DNA of 64,000 bases from Anaerolineaceae bacterium UBA6073 (GCA_002436085.1 DIXT01000008.1:1-64000); one strand, 5' to 3'. Positions 1 to 9,056 are shown, numbered from the stretch's first letter. Made by a program: numbers and translations. Notes: generated from the sequence alone by a model not told the origin.

Positions 1-167
1 CTCCCCGGAGAAGGTCAAAAAATACTGCCCTGCGGGCACCTTCTCCCCGGAGAAGGTCAAAAAATACTGCCCTGCGGGCACCTTCTTCCCGGAGAAGGTC
101 AAAAAATACAGCCCTGCGGGCACCTTCTCCCCGGAGAAGGTCAAAAAACACCGCCCTGCGGGCCCTT
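1..167. repeat. 42-bp tandem repeat, four copies, running off the window edge
   Basis: Four near-identical units begin at 1, 43, 85 and 127; the last is 41 bp. Each unit holds AGAAGGT and, about 27 bp later, ACCTTCT, so adjacent units can pair into hairpins, and GCCCTGCGGGC inside the unit is itself nearly self-complementary. Variation between units is only a few bases. No reading frame with protein character crosses the block. The array probably continues to the left of the window. Confidence 0.9.
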
Positions 168-234
168 CTCCCTGAATAGGTCCATAAATGCCACGTTTAC
201 GGGCGCCGCCTATATGGCGAAGGTCGATAAAAGC

Positions 235-370
235 CGTCTCTCTGGGTAGGCGGGGGTGTATATCATTGATTGAGTCTGCAAAACCTGTTTTCATTACGTC
301 TCTCTGGGTAGGCGGGGGCGTGTCAAGTCAAATGATAATGTTACCGAACTAATGCTCGGGGGTGTATATC
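235..370. repeat. Short direct repeats between the tandem array and rnpB
   Basis: A 30-bp sequence at 235-264 (CGTCTCTCTGGGTAGGCGGG followed by GGTGTATATC) recurs in part at 297-318 and its right end recurs at 357-370. The rest of 168-469 shows no convincing gene. Confidence 0.7.
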
Positions 371-469
371 TTCTGCGTTTAATAGCATTACCTAAAGCTT
401 GAATGCCTCGAAGTCCTTCCTAAATTTCCTTTCCAGAACGCCTCTTCCTCCGGTTAAATCCCTATCTGA

Positions 470-498
470 TTGACTTTTACCCTCCTTTCCGCTATCAT
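470..498 (+). promoter_or_regulatory. Sigma-70-type promoter of rnpB
   Basis: TTGACT at 470-475 and TATCAT at 493-498 are separated by 17 bp. The predicted start of transcription, about 7 bases after the -10 box, coincides with the first base of the RNase P RNA P1 helix at 506. Confidence 0.8.
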
Positions 499-505
499 TT
501 CTTTG

Positions 506-867
506 CTCAGGTCAGTCGGGTGTGCGCGCTGCTGTTCGCGGCGGTGAGGAAAGTCCGTACACCACAGAGCAGGAAGCCAGGTAACACCTGGAGAGGCGCA
601 AGCTTCTGGATCGGGCCACAGAAACATACCGCACGCGCAAGCGTGTCAGGGTGAAAAGGCGGTGTAAGAGACCACCGGCGCCGGCAGTAATGCCAGCGGC
701 CAGGCAACCCCCTTCCGGTGCAAGGTCAAACAGGGGAAAAGCATCTTCGGATGCCAGCGCTGGCTCGGCGCTGTTGATCCCCGGGTAGACCGCATGAGCA
801 GCCTGGTGACAGGCTGTCGAGATAGATGCACATCCCCGACAGAATACGGCTTACAGGCTGACCTGAG
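506..867 (+). ncRNA. rnpB: RNase P RNA, bacterial class A
   Basis: This is the catalytic RNA of ribonuclease P, which removes 5' leaders from precursor tRNAs. The conserved core GAGGAAAGTCCG lies at 546-557, and the 3' conserved region with ACAGAA followed by CGGCTTACAGGCTGACC is at about 838-863. The ends are set by a perfect 10-bp P1 helix: CTCAGGTCAG (506-515) pairs with CTGACCTGAG (858-867). The length of 362 nt is normal for class A. Short frames on either strand inside it are not genes. A near-consensus promoter sits directly upstream. Confidence 0.95.
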
Positions 868-912
868 TGTTTCGCCTGCTGCCATTAGGGAGTTTTAATT
901 CTTCGACACGCC

Positions 913-1854
913 ATGAATTCTCAAAAATGGTATCCAATCCCTTTACTGCTTACTCTTGTGTGTGCCCTGCTGCTTGGCGCCTGTTCCTCCCAGCCAGATA
1001 ACTTCGTGATTATTGTCATGCCCTCCTCCGGCGCTTTTCTGCCTGTGCAGCAGGAGACACAAATCATCTCCCAGGTCATCGCAAAGCGCGGCTGGTCCCG
1101 GCTTGAACTGTATGTAAATGGCGAATTGGTGCGCATGGACAGCGCCACAGCGGACACGATGTACTCGGCCATAATCAAACAACCCTGGATCCCGGCAGCG
1201 GAAGGCCCTGTGCTTATTAGCGTCATTGCGGTTAACGAACGCGAACGCCGCATTGCCAGCGCGGAAGCGGCCGTGCTGGTCGGTTCACCCAGCCCGACTC
1301 CGCTCCCTGCCACGCCGACCCCGAGCGCCACTCCCACCCCCGCGCCGCTGCTCAGCCCGACGCAGTGCTCACCTCAAGCTGCGCTGCTGCAAGATGTCAG
1401 CATTCCACCGGGAACGGTCCTGGAACCCGGACAGCTTTTCACGAAAACCTGGCGGGTGCAAAACACAGGCACCTGCGCCTGGAGCGGCTACCAGCTCGTT
1501 TTTATCAGCGGCAATCTGCTCGGTGGGAAATCCCCAACCCGCGTCAGTGACCTGGCGCCTGGCGCGGCAATCAATATTTCCGTGGAACTTAGCGCGCCCC
1601 GCTATCAGGGCGATTATTCCGGCGTGTGGCGGCTGCAGACAAACAAAGGCGCGCTCTTTGGTCCAGAGCTCAGCTTCAGCATCCGCATCCCGCAGCCCAC
1701 CCCGACCCGTACGCTCACCCCCACGGCTTCCGCCACCTGGACGCCAACGTTCACGCTGACGCCGACCTACACCTCAACCGGCACGCCAACGCCCTCCCCC
1801 AGCCCAACTCCCAGCGGTACTGTTACCCCCACCCCTCCAAGCTCTGAGGGGTAA
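913..1854 (+). CDS. Lipoprotein with NBR1-type Ig-like domain
   Basis: The 313-residue protein begins with a lipoprotein signal peptide and lipobox LGAC (Cys about residue 24), so it should be anchored on the outer face of the membrane. Residues about 30-123 form a first extracellular domain. A Ser/Pro/Thr linker follows, then at about 150-255 a domain with TWRVQNTGTCAW, GAAINISVELSAP and SGVWRLQ, the hallmark of the NBR1 Ig-like beta-sandwich common in Chloroflexota secreted proteins. A second Thr/Pro-rich tail ends the protein. Its exact ligand is unknown. It starts 45 bp after rnpB and ends before a GC-rich hairpin. Confidence 0.8.
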   Translation: MNSQKWYPIPLLLTLVCALLLGACSSQPDNFVIIVMPSSGAFLPVQQETQIISQVIAKRGWSRLELYVNGELVRMDSATADTMYSAIIKQPWIPAAEGPVLISVIAVNERERRIASAEAAVLVGSPSPTPLPATPTPSATPTPAPLLSPTQCSPQAALLQDVSIPPGTVLEPGQLFTKTWRVQNTGTCAWSGYQLVFISGNLLGGKSPTRVSDLAPGAAINISVELSAPRYQGDYSGVWRLQTNKGALFGPELSFSIRIPQPTPTRTLTPTASATWTPTFTLTPTYTSTGTPTPSPSPTPSGTVTPTPPSSEG

Positions 1855-1880
1855 ACCGGATTTCAGCTATCATAAAAAGC

Positions 1881-1905
1881 GGGCGCCTGAAGGCGCCCGG
1901 GTATT
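1881..1905 (+). terminator. Hairpin after the lipoprotein gene
   Basis: GGGCGCC (1881-1887) and GGCGCCC (1892-1898) form a stem with a 4-base loop. The following U-run is weak, so termination may be partial. Confidence 0.55.
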
Positions 1906-1980
1906 TGTACTGTAGAACATACTTTTGGCAGGCACAGCATGCAAACTCCGGCCGCCTGATTTCTGAATTGCAAAAACCGT

Positions 1981-2550
1981 TTACTCGATAATCAAATCCT
2001 CAAGCGCGCGTTTGGGCACGTGGTGCACACCCTGGGCATCGCGATAATACTTGATGTCCCCGTCCGCGCCAACAGGTTCAATCTTAACCGTCTCAGCGGG
2101 TTTCCCCAACGCGAGGACGAGAACAATTTCAAGGTAAGCGGGCAGTTCCAGCAAGGCGGCCAATTCTTCACGCTTCACGGAGCTCATCATACAGCCGCCA
2201 AAACCCTTTTCAACCGCGCCCAGCATCATCGTCTGCGCGGCAATGCCAGTATCCAGGTCATACTGGTGTTTGATGCGTTCATCCCCCAGCACGACGATAT
2301 AGGCTGTCGGTCTTTCGCCCTCCGCGGGTCCGCCCCAATCCTTCAGGTAGCCTGCAAACTTGATAAGCGGAAACACCTTATCCGTCTGCAATTTGTCCCA
2401 AATCAGGCTGAACTTGAGCCCCTGCAAGTTGGCGGAGCAGGGAGCATGCCGGGCCAGGTCCACCAATTCCACCAGCGTTTCGCGCGGGATGCGGACCGAC
2501 TCGTCAAAGCGGCGGTAACTGCGGTTTTTCAGGACTAAATCTCTAAACAT
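1981..2550 (-). CDS. Nitroreductase family protein
   Basis: A 189-residue FMN-dependent nitroreductase-fold protein. The N-terminus has the family pattern NRSYRRFDES followed by LARHAPCSANLQ, and the later segment with GIAAQTMMLGAVEKGFGGCM matches the cofactor-proximal helix and loop of the family. The start is placed at the ATG at 2550 because GGAAAGG lies just upstream; an upstream in-frame extension lacks family character. It overlaps the end of the membrane-protein gene by 8 bp, so the two are probably translationally coupled. The substrate is not predictable. Confidence 0.8.
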   Translation of the reverse strand: MFRDLVLKNRSYRRFDESVRIPRETLVELVDLARHAPCSANLQGLKFSLIWDKLQTDKVFPLIKFAGYLKDWGGPAEGERPTAYIVVLGDERIKHQYDLDTGIAAQTMMLGAVEKGFGGCMMSSVKREELAALLELPAYLEIVLVLALGKPAETVKIEPVGADGDIKYYRDAQGVHHVPKRALEDLIIE

Positions 2551-2998
2551 CGTGTTCACCTTTCCTGTATAACATACGTCGGCAGTGCGCTGCGCTAAAA
2601 GCGCAGACAAGCAGCACCAGGCCGCCCGCGTCAAAAATAATGTAGCGTTCGATGCTTGACCGCAGCGCCGCGTGGCTTAAGTCAAGCGTACTTAGCAGCC
2701 AACTTTCACCCAGCAGGCCGATAGTTTGCATAAAGATAGCTTCAATCAGTGAAATTTTGTATTTGACAGGGTTAGTCAGGGCAATAACATAGGGCACCTG
2801 CCACATAAGGTACAAAATCCCAACGCCCGCTACCGCAGCAGACCCCGGTACGCCGCTAAGCTCGAAGGAAGCGCTGAACGACTGAGGGTCTATCAGGTAC
2901 GAAACCGCTGCCTGCAGGTTTAGCGCCAGCACCACTGCAATCAGCACCCGGGCAATCCACTGCCTTGTTATAGCCGTAGAGTCCAGGTTCGGGTTCAT
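2543..2998 (-). CDS. Small integral membrane protein of unknown function
   Basis: A 151-residue protein with about four hydrophobic segments (near residues 14-35, 50-72, 82-105 and 120-140) and short polar loops. The layout resembles small DoxX-like membrane proteins, but no diagnostic motif is seen. It lies 17 bp downstream of recF on the same strand and overlaps the nitroreductase start, so it is likely part of the def-recF transcript. Confidence 0.65.
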   Translation of the reverse strand: MNPNLDSTAITRQWIARVLIAVVLALNLQAAVSYLIDPQSFSASFELSGVPGSAAVAGVGILYLMWQVPYVIALTNPVKYKISLIEAIFMQTIGLLGESWLLSTLDLSHAALRSSIERYIIFDAGGLVLLVCAFSAAHCRRMLYRKGEHDV

Positions 2999-3015
2999 GC
3001 TACGCTAGTCCGTAG

Positions 3016-4221
3016 TTAATTCTGATAAACCAGGCCGTCCCGCACATGCCAGACTTCATGGTTGTGCGTGAATTCGGCTGGGAACATATCCGGGTCGGTC
3101 GAGGTCAACAAGGCTTGCTCCACCTGACCCAGCACAGCCAGCAAATCCGCCCGGCGCTCGGGGTCCAATTCCGCCATGATTTCATCAAGCAGAAGGACTG
3201 GCCACTCGCCGGTCTTGGTCCGCATCCACTGCACTTCGGCGAACTTAAGTGAGAGCAGGGCAGTACGCCCCTGACCCCTGGAGCCGTAATCGCCCAGGTC
3301 AATGCCGCTGCCAATGAAGCGGAATTCATCGCGGTGCGGGCCCAGCGTGGTCATGCCCCGGCTGATATCCTCACGATACGCTGCGTGCAGCGCTTTGCGC
3401 AAGCCTGCTTCAATCTCCTCCGCGCTTAGTTGCGAGCGGTCCAGCGCGGTCTGCACCGGCAGGGAAAGCTGCGCTTTGGGCGCGGGTAAAGGTTCGTAGG
3501 AGGGTTTGTACTGCAGCCGCAATATTTCGGTTCCGCGGGTCAGCTGCTGATGGATCGGTCCAGCCTGTTCTTCCAGTTCTTTCAACAAGTGGATGCGGGC
3601 ATACATCAGTTCCGCGCCGTGGCGAGCCAGCATTTCGTCCCAGGCTTCCAGCTGGCGCGTATCCCCGCCGCGTTCCCCTAATGTTTTTAATAAAGCGTTG
3701 CGTTGGTTCAGGGCTTTAACATAATCCGCGCTGTGGCGGGCGTAGCCCTGCTGCACCTGCGAAAGCGCTTCGTCAAGGTACTGCCGCCGGTCGGAGGGCG
3801 AACCCTCAATGATGCGCGCCATCTGCGGCAAGAAGCTGACCGCGTTGAATTGGCCGTAGACTTCGCCCAGCCGTTTTTTGACGCCGTCCAGCAGCACTTC
3901 CTTGCGGAAGCGCGGAGCGTTGGGGTTGCCGTTGTATTCCTGGATAAAGCGCACTTCCAGACTGTGCGTCTTAAGCCTGGTCTGATATTCGCCGACGATG
4001 CGGCCGACCAATACAGGTTCGGGCTGGAGATTGAAGTTGAGCAGCTGCCGGTCACTTGCGGCGTAAAAAGAGGAAAAATTGGCCAGGTAGGCAACAGCTT
4101 CCAGGATTGTAGTCTTTCCCTGGGCGTTGGAGCCTGCCAAAAGGATGACTTTCCGGGGAAAATGCAAGTCCAGCCGGGAGAAAATCCTGAAATTTGTCAG
4201 CGCCAGCCGGGTGAGATGCAT
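3016..4221 (-). CDS. recF: DNA replication and repair protein RecF
   Basis: A 401-residue SMC-like ATPase that helps load RecA at gaps. The first residues MHLTRLALTNFRIF are typical of RecF. Walker A is GSNAQGKT (about residues 30-37), the ABC-type signature is around GSRGQGRTALLSLK (about 312-325), and Walker B is PVLLLDEIMAELD. Length fits the family. The ATG overlaps the stop of def in the sequence TGATG, implying translational coupling. recF away from dnaA/dnaN is not unusual in this phylum. Confidence 0.95.
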   Translation of the reverse strand: MHLTRLALTNFRIFSRLDLHFPRKVILLAGSNAQGKTTILEAVAYLANFSSFYAASDRQLLNFNLQPEPVLVGRIVGEYQTRLKTHSLEVRFIQEYNGNPNAPRFRKEVLLDGVKKRLGEVYGQFNAVSFLPQMARIIEGSPSDRRQYLDEALSQVQQGYARHSADYVKALNQRNALLKTLGERGGDTRQLEAWDEMLARHGAELMYARIHLLKELEEQAGPIHQQLTRGTEILRLQYKPSYEPLPAPKAQLSLPVQTALDRSQLSAEEIEAGLRKALHAAYREDISRGMTTLGPHRDEFRFIGSGIDLGDYGSRGQGRTALLSLKFAEVQWMRTKTGEWPVLLLDEIMAELDPERRADLLAVLGQVEQALLTSTDPDMFPAEFTHNHEVWHVRDGLVYQN

Positions 4222-4730
4222 CAGTCTTTAATCTGTTCCATCTCTTCGGCGCTGGGTTGGAACACCTGCGTTGCGCGGTCAATGTAGAGCACGCCGTCTA
4301 AATGGTCAATTTCATGCTGGAAAATACGCGCCAACCAGCCGCTGGCTTTCAGGCGTATGGGTTTCCCAAAGCGGTTCTTAGCCCTGACGGTGACAGACTC
4401 GTGGCGTTCAACCTCGCCCGCCAATCCAGGAACCGAGAGACAGGCTTCAACATCGGAAACAGTTTCTTCAGATTTCTGTACAATCTCGGGGTTGACCAGC
4501 ACATATTTCTTGGTCTTCGCGTCTTCCCGCTCGTCGTCCGTGTATTCCACCACCACCACGCGCAGCGATTCCCCGATCTGCGGAGCAGCCAGCCCGACGC
4601 CCGGGGCGTCCCGCATGGTCGCGAACATGTCGTCAATCAGAGTCTGCAGGGTTTTATCAAAAACCTGAACAGGCTTCGCCTTCAGCCTGAGCAAAGGCGC
4701 AGGGAATATTACAATATCGCGAATAGCCAC
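4221..4730 (-). CDS. def: Peptide deformylase
   Basis: A 169-residue metalloenzyme that removes the formyl group from the initiator methionine of nascent proteins. All three family motifs are visible: GVGLAAPQIG (about residues 44-53), EACLSVPG with the metal-binding Cys (usual form EGCLS), and HEIDH (about 138-142) supplying the two metal His and the catalytic Glu. It is the first gene of a minus-strand run with recF and overlaps recF by one base. Confidence 0.95.
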   Translation of the reverse strand: MAIRDIVIFPAPLLRLKAKPVQVFDKTLQTLIDDMFATMRDAPGVGLAAPQIGESLRVVVVEYTDDEREDAKTKKYVLVNPEIVQKSEETVSDVEACLSVPGLAGEVERHESVTVRAKNRFGKPIRLKASGWLARIFQHEIDHLDGVLYIDRATQVFQPSAEEMEQIKD

Positions 4731-4767
4731 ATTATCTCCAGTTAGCTAACTATTAATATATTCTACC

Positions 4768-6438
4768 TTAGAGAGGCGGTGGACTCAATCTTTTTGTAGC
4801 GTCTTGGGTTTGGGTTTGGTTGTGGTATACGCTGAACCAGCGCGCAACGCGCTCGCGCTCTTCATCAATGTCCCGTTCCCGCGCGGCAGCAGCAGCCGCT
4901 TGCATCCTACGGAAGATATCTTCCTGAACTTTGGAGGGCTGGTATACATTGTCAAAAGTAAGCACTTCGGTGGAGACGCGAATATAAACAGTGCCAAAGT
5001 TCAACAGCATCGGAATTATCCCACGGCGTTCATACTCCACTGCCAGTATCTTCTCCAGGGGGGCTGTGCGCTTGGATTCGCGCCCGAACGGTTTGCGGTC
5101 AACGTCAATCACCTGGTCGGGGGTAAGGCTGTAAATGTCATTGCGCCAGTCCGCGTAGTTGTAAACCAGCCACATAAGCGCTGCTACCGTAAGCAGCACG
5201 CCCAGAAAAACCGACAGATTGTAAGGTAAAAGTGTGAAATTCCAGGTGAGCGCAGCAACCAGCAGGACAATTCCGCCAGTCAGGACCATCAGCGGCGCAA
5301 GCTCTTTGCCCATAAGCACAAACCAGTGCTTCCGGTAGGTAGTCACCCCGCCTATTTCATAGCGCGCCTTCAGAAAATCACCAAACAACCAGGCAGAAAA
5401 GCTTTTCTCACGCAGCGGCGGCAGGTCGGTCTCAAGCGGCAGGCTGTCGGGTTCCCTGGGCTGCACCGGCTGGGTGGCTCCGTTTCCGGTCAGCTTTTGC
5501 CGCAGCGTTGCGCGCATTTTTTCTTCTTCGAACACAGCTTCTTCGGATTGCCTGCGCCGCCAGAACACATCCACCAGATGCTCAATCACGTCTGCGTCCG
5601 CCACCCGGTTAAAGCGTATATTGCCAATAATGGTGCGCACTACCACATCCGCGTATCCCAGGATTCTGCCCGGCTGCGTGCTCTGCACGCCCACCGAGAC
5701 CACCATCCCCAGCGGCGCCTCCTGCCGCGATTCGTAAAATCCCGACACTTTTTCCACCCAAACCAGGCGGTGGTTGGTGATGATGTAATAATCATTAGCC
5801 CAGTTATGGTGGTTCCACGCCAGCCAAAGCACGCCAAGCACAAATCCCCCCACCAAAACCGGCACGCTGATTTCAGGTCGGTCTGTTCCAAGAATCACTG
5901 CGGCAGCGACCAGCACAGTAAAACCCAAGAGCGGCAGCAGCAGGCTCATCAGCAGAAAAAAAGGATGTTTGCGGGTAATAAAGTGCACCTGCTCATCTTT
6001 TTCAAGCCAGCGCATGCGGGTTCTCTCGGCTAATTGCCGGCTTTGCACAAGCACAACGCGTGTGCGCAGCGCCTTAGGACTGCTGAGCACCGCCTCACGC
6101 AGCAGATCCGCAGGGATATGCCAGATAGCGCAGTCTGTTAACGCGCGGGCTGTATGGGTGAAGGCCTCCAACCCATCCAGGCACTCTTCCCCTAACAGCT
6201 CTCCGCTGGTAATAGTTCGGATTTCAGCTGGCTGTTCCGGATTAGCAAGCTCGATTTTTCCAGCCGCAAGGAGAAAGCCAGCGTCCGCGTTTGTTTCGGC
6301 GCTGTAAAGTACCTTCCCCTCTTCCAGCGTGAAAAGCTCGGCCCTGGCTGTCAGCGCACGTATCCACTCCTCATCCAACAGGCTTAGGAGCGGATGCGCG
6401 CAGAATAATTCTTTCAGAGCGGTATTTTCAGCTGGCAT
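4768..6438 (-). CDS. Membrane protein with cyclic-nucleotide-binding and two PH-like domains
   Basis: A 556-residue protein. Residues about 8-135 resemble a cNMP-binding/Crp-type regulatory domain: a hydrophobic LFTLEEGKVLYSAE strand and a GELLGEECL phosphate-binding-cassette-like stretch. Two similar modules follow, each a pair of membrane helices (about 158-215 and 370-425) with a bacterial PH-like domain after it, marked by DYYIITNHRLVWVEK and DIYSLTPDQVIDVDRK. The C-terminus has a charged helix. The role is unknown; the architecture suggests a membrane sensor responding to a nucleotide. It is followed closely on the same strand by nothing until def, 37 bp away. Confidence 0.75.
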   Translation of the reverse strand: MPAENTALKELFCAHPLLSLLDEEWIRALTARAELFTLEEGKVLYSAETNADAGFLLAAGKIELANPEQPAEIRTITSGELLGEECLDGLEAFTHTARALTDCAIWHIPADLLREAVLSSPKALRTRVVLVQSRQLAERTRMRWLEKDEQVHFITRKHPFFLLMSLLLPLLGFTVLVAAAVILGTDRPEISVPVLVGGFVLGVLWLAWNHHNWANDYYIITNHRLVWVEKVSGFYESRQEAPLGMVVSVGVQSTQPGRILGYADVVVRTIIGNIRFNRVADADVIEHLVDVFWRRRQSEEAVFEEEKMRATLRQKLTGNGATQPVQPREPDSLPLETDLPPLREKSFSAWLFGDFLKARYEIGGVTTYRKHWFVLMGKELAPLMVLTGGIVLLVAALTWNFTLLPYNLSVFLGVLLTVAALMWLVYNYADWRNDIYSLTPDQVIDVDRKPFGRESKRTAPLEKILAVEYERRGIIPMLLNFGTVYIRVSTEVLTFDNVYQPSKVQEDIFRRMQAAAAAARERDIDEERERVARWFSVYHNQTQTQDATKRLSPPPL

Positions 6439-6535
6439 TTTCTAATATCCACGCAGCAGGCCTGTCTGGCCTCTGCCGCATCTTCTATAAGTTCCGCTGC
6501 CCGCTTTCGCGGGCAGCGCTGTCAATCAAATAACT

Positions 6536-9004
6536 TTAGGCTTCAACCGGTGCGGCTTCAGGACTGGCTGCTTCTTTTTTGGTGAAGGTCAGCGCGCCCT
6601 CGGGGTCTTTGTCCACCAGAACGACGTCCCCGGGCTGAAAACCGCTTGCCAGAAGTTGGGTAGCCAGCGGGCTTTCCAGGTATTTCTGCATTGCCCGTTT
6701 TAGCGGCCTTGCGCCCATCAGCGGATCATAGCCCTGTTCCGCCAGCCAAGAACGGGCAGCGTGGCTGACTTCCATCTTCACGCCGTATTCATCCAGGCGC
6801 CCCTGAAGTTCCGCCAACTGCAGAGTCACAATGCCCATCACGTCTTCGTGCGTCAGCGGCGAGAACATGATGATGTCATCAATGCGGTTCAGGAATTCCG
6901 GCCGGAAGGCGCTCTTCAAAGCCTTCTGAATCTTATCATGCGAAGATTTAATGTCCTCGCCGTCGTTGATATCCACAAAACCCAGCGCTCCGCCCTTCTT
7001 TACAAACTCAGTGCCCAGGTTGCTGGTCATTATCAGCACAGTATTGCGGAAGTCCACGATATGCCCCTGTCCGTCGGTGAGACGGCCGTCGTCCAGAATT
7101 TGCAGCAGCGCGTTCCAAACCTCGGGGTGCGCTTTCTCGATTTCATCGAAAAGCACCACGCGGTACGGCCGGCGCCGCACAGCTTCGGTGAGCTGCCCGC
7201 CTTCCTCGTACCCCACATAGCCGGGAGGCGCCCCAAACAGGCGCGAAACGGTATGCTGTTCGCGGTATTCGCTCATATCTATGCGCACCAGGGCGTCTTC
7301 ATCGTCAAACAGGAACTCCGCCAGCGCCTTGGCCAGCTCAGTCTTGCCAACGCCTGAGGGTCCGATGAAGATAAAGGATCCGCTCGGCCGGCGCGGGTCT
7401 TTCATGCCCGAACGCGCGCGGCGGATGGCATCCGAAATCGCCTTGATGGCTTCGCCCTGCCCAATGATGCGTTCGTGCAGGCGGTCTTCCATGTGCAGCA
7501 GCTTCTGGGCTTCGCTCTCCATGAGTTGGGTAAGCGGGATACCGGTCCATTGGTGGATCACATCGGCAATATCGTTGACGTCCACCACTTCATCCAGCTT
7601 CTGTTCCACTTCCCACTTTTCCCGCTGGGCATTAAATTCCTGTTCCAGGCGCAGCCGTTCAGCTTTCATTTTTACCGCGCGCTCGTAATCGCGTTCCACG
7701 CTGGCTTGCTCTTCTTCCGCCGCCAGCCGTTCAATTTCCCGCTTCTGGTCGCGCAGCGCTTCTGGCATGGAATACAAGGCGACGCGCAGTTTAGCGGCAG
7801 CTTCGTCCATCAGGTCGATGGCTTTATCAGGCAGTTTCCGTTCAGTCATGTAACGGGAGGAGAGCTTCGCCGCGGCGCTGAGTGCCTCATCCGAAATCGT
7901 CACTTTATGGTGAGCTTCGTAACGGTCGCGCAGGCTGCGCAGCATCAGGATAGTGTCGTCGATGCTGGGTTCTTCCACAAAAATTGGCGCGAAACGGCGT
8001 TCGAGCGCGGCATCCTTCTCAATATGCTTGTGGTATTCATCTAATGTGGTCGCCCCGATGCACTGCAGGTCGCCCCGTGCGAGAGCTGGCTTGAGCATGT
8101 TGGAAGCATCCATTGCTCCCTGAGCCGCGCCAGCGCCAACCACGGTGTGCAGTTCATCAATAAACAGGATAACCTCACCGTCTGAATTTTGAATCTCATC
8201 GATGGAAGCCTTTAATCGTTCCTCGAACTCGCCGCGGAAGCGGGTGCCGGCGATCATCGCGCCCAGGTCGAGCGCGACCACGCGTTTATCTTCCAGGATT
8301 TCAGGCACATCATTGTTCGCGATTTTTTGCGCCAGACCCTCCACAATAGCAGTTTTTCCAACGCCAGCTTCACCAATTAGGACCGGGTTGTTTTTGGTTC
8401 TGCGGCACAGAACCTGGATGAGGCGGGAGATTTCCACCTCGCGCCCGTAAATCGGGTCCAGCTTGCCCTCCCGGGCTGCCTGGGTCAGGTTGCGGGAAAA
8501 TTTATCCAGAGTTTTATACTGCGTTTCGCCGCGGGATTCAGAGTGTTTTTTCTCTCCGCGGATCTCCATGATAGCGTCCAGTACTTTACCGCGAATCACC
8601 CCTTGCTCTTCCAGAATGCGCGCCAGCGGGGTGTTACGCTCGGCCAGGATGGCCATAAACAGATGCTCGGTCGAGATGTACTCATCCCCGAAGCGGCTGG
8701 CTTCGTTCTTGGCAACGTCAACCGCCATTTTCACGCGCGGGGTCATGAAAATCTGACCCGAAGCTCCGCCAAAGATGTTTGCCTTGGGGGTCGTCCGCAA
8801 GAGGTGGTCAATGCTCTCAGCTAACTTCCCCGGGTCCACCTTGAGCATTTCCAGAATCTGAGATACCATACCTTCTGGCTGCTCAATCAGCGCCAGCATG
8901 ATATGCTCCGTGTCGATTTGCGTATGTCCATAGCGTTGGATGATTTCCGCGGCACGCGCCGCAACATCCTGCGCTCTTTCAGAAAATTTATCAAAACGCA
9001 TCAT
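6536..9004 (-). CDS. clpC: ATP-dependent Clp protease ATP-binding subunit ClpC
   Basis: An 822-residue double AAA+ unfoldase that feeds substrates to ClpP. The Clp_N repeat domain covers residues about 1-145; AAA1 has Walker A GEAGVGKT; a short UVR-like middle region with Arg/Glu-rich coiled coil lies at about 415-470; AAA2 has Walker A GPSGVGKT and the ClpB D2-small domain at the end. The short middle domain argues for ClpC rather than ClpB. Two consecutive Met codons open the frame. A perfect 19-bp inverted repeat sits 34 bp upstream and may be an operator. Confidence 0.92.
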   Translation of the reverse strand: MMRFDKFSERAQDVAARAAEIIQRYGHTQIDTEHIMLALIEQPEGMVSQILEMLKVDPGKLAESIDHLLRTTPKANIFGGASGQIFMTPRVKMAVDVAKNEASRFGDEYISTEHLFMAILAERNTPLARILEEQGVIRGKVLDAIMEIRGEKKHSESRGETQYKTLDKFSRNLTQAAREGKLDPIYGREVEISRLIQVLCRRTKNNPVLIGEAGVGKTAIVEGLAQKIANNDVPEILEDKRVVALDLGAMIAGTRFRGEFEERLKASIDEIQNSDGEVILFIDELHTVVGAGAAQGAMDASNMLKPALARGDLQCIGATTLDEYHKHIEKDAALERRFAPIFVEEPSIDDTILMLRSLRDRYEAHHKVTISDEALSAAAKLSSRYMTERKLPDKAIDLMDEAAAKLRVALYSMPEALRDQKREIERLAAEEEQASVERDYERAVKMKAERLRLEQEFNAQREKWEVEQKLDEVVDVNDIADVIHQWTGIPLTQLMESEAQKLLHMEDRLHERIIGQGEAIKAISDAIRRARSGMKDPRRPSGSFIFIGPSGVGKTELAKALAEFLFDDEDALVRIDMSEYREQHTVSRLFGAPPGYVGYEEGGQLTEAVRRRPYRVVLFDEIEKAHPEVWNALLQILDDGRLTDGQGHIVDFRNTVLIMTSNLGTEFVKKGGALGFVDINDGEDIKSSHDKIQKALKSAFRPEFLNRIDDIIMFSPLTHEDVMGIVTLQLAELQGRLDEYGVKMEVSHAARSWLAEQGYDPLMGARPLKRAMQKYLESPLATQLLASGFQPGDVVLVDKDPEGALTFTKKEAASPEAAPVEA

Positions 9005-9037
9005 AGTCGTGTTTCCTTAACTCATTATTTTCTGTAC

Positions 9038-9056
9038 AGTATTGCGTTGCAATACT
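9038..9056. promoter_or_regulatory. Perfect inverted repeat upstream of clpC, candidate operator
   Basis: AGTATTGC (9038-9045) and GCAATACT (9049-9056) are exact complements around a 3-bp spacer. On the minus strand a TATACT box lies immediately upstream, so the repeat would cover the transcription start region of clpC. It does not match CIRCE or the HspR HAIR consensus. Confidence 0.55.

Noticed and set aside
1..170. CRISPR array
   Set aside because: The 42-bp units are contiguous without unique spacers and no cas gene is nearby.
507..885. Minus-strand frames across 507-885
   Set aside because: They lie on the opposite strand of the RNase P RNA and have no protein character.
9038..9056. 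CIRCE or HAIR heat-shock operator
   Set aside because: The inverted repeat AGTATTGC/GCAATACT does not match TTAGCACTC-N9-GAGTGCTAA or the CTTGAGT-N7-ACTCAAG pattern.
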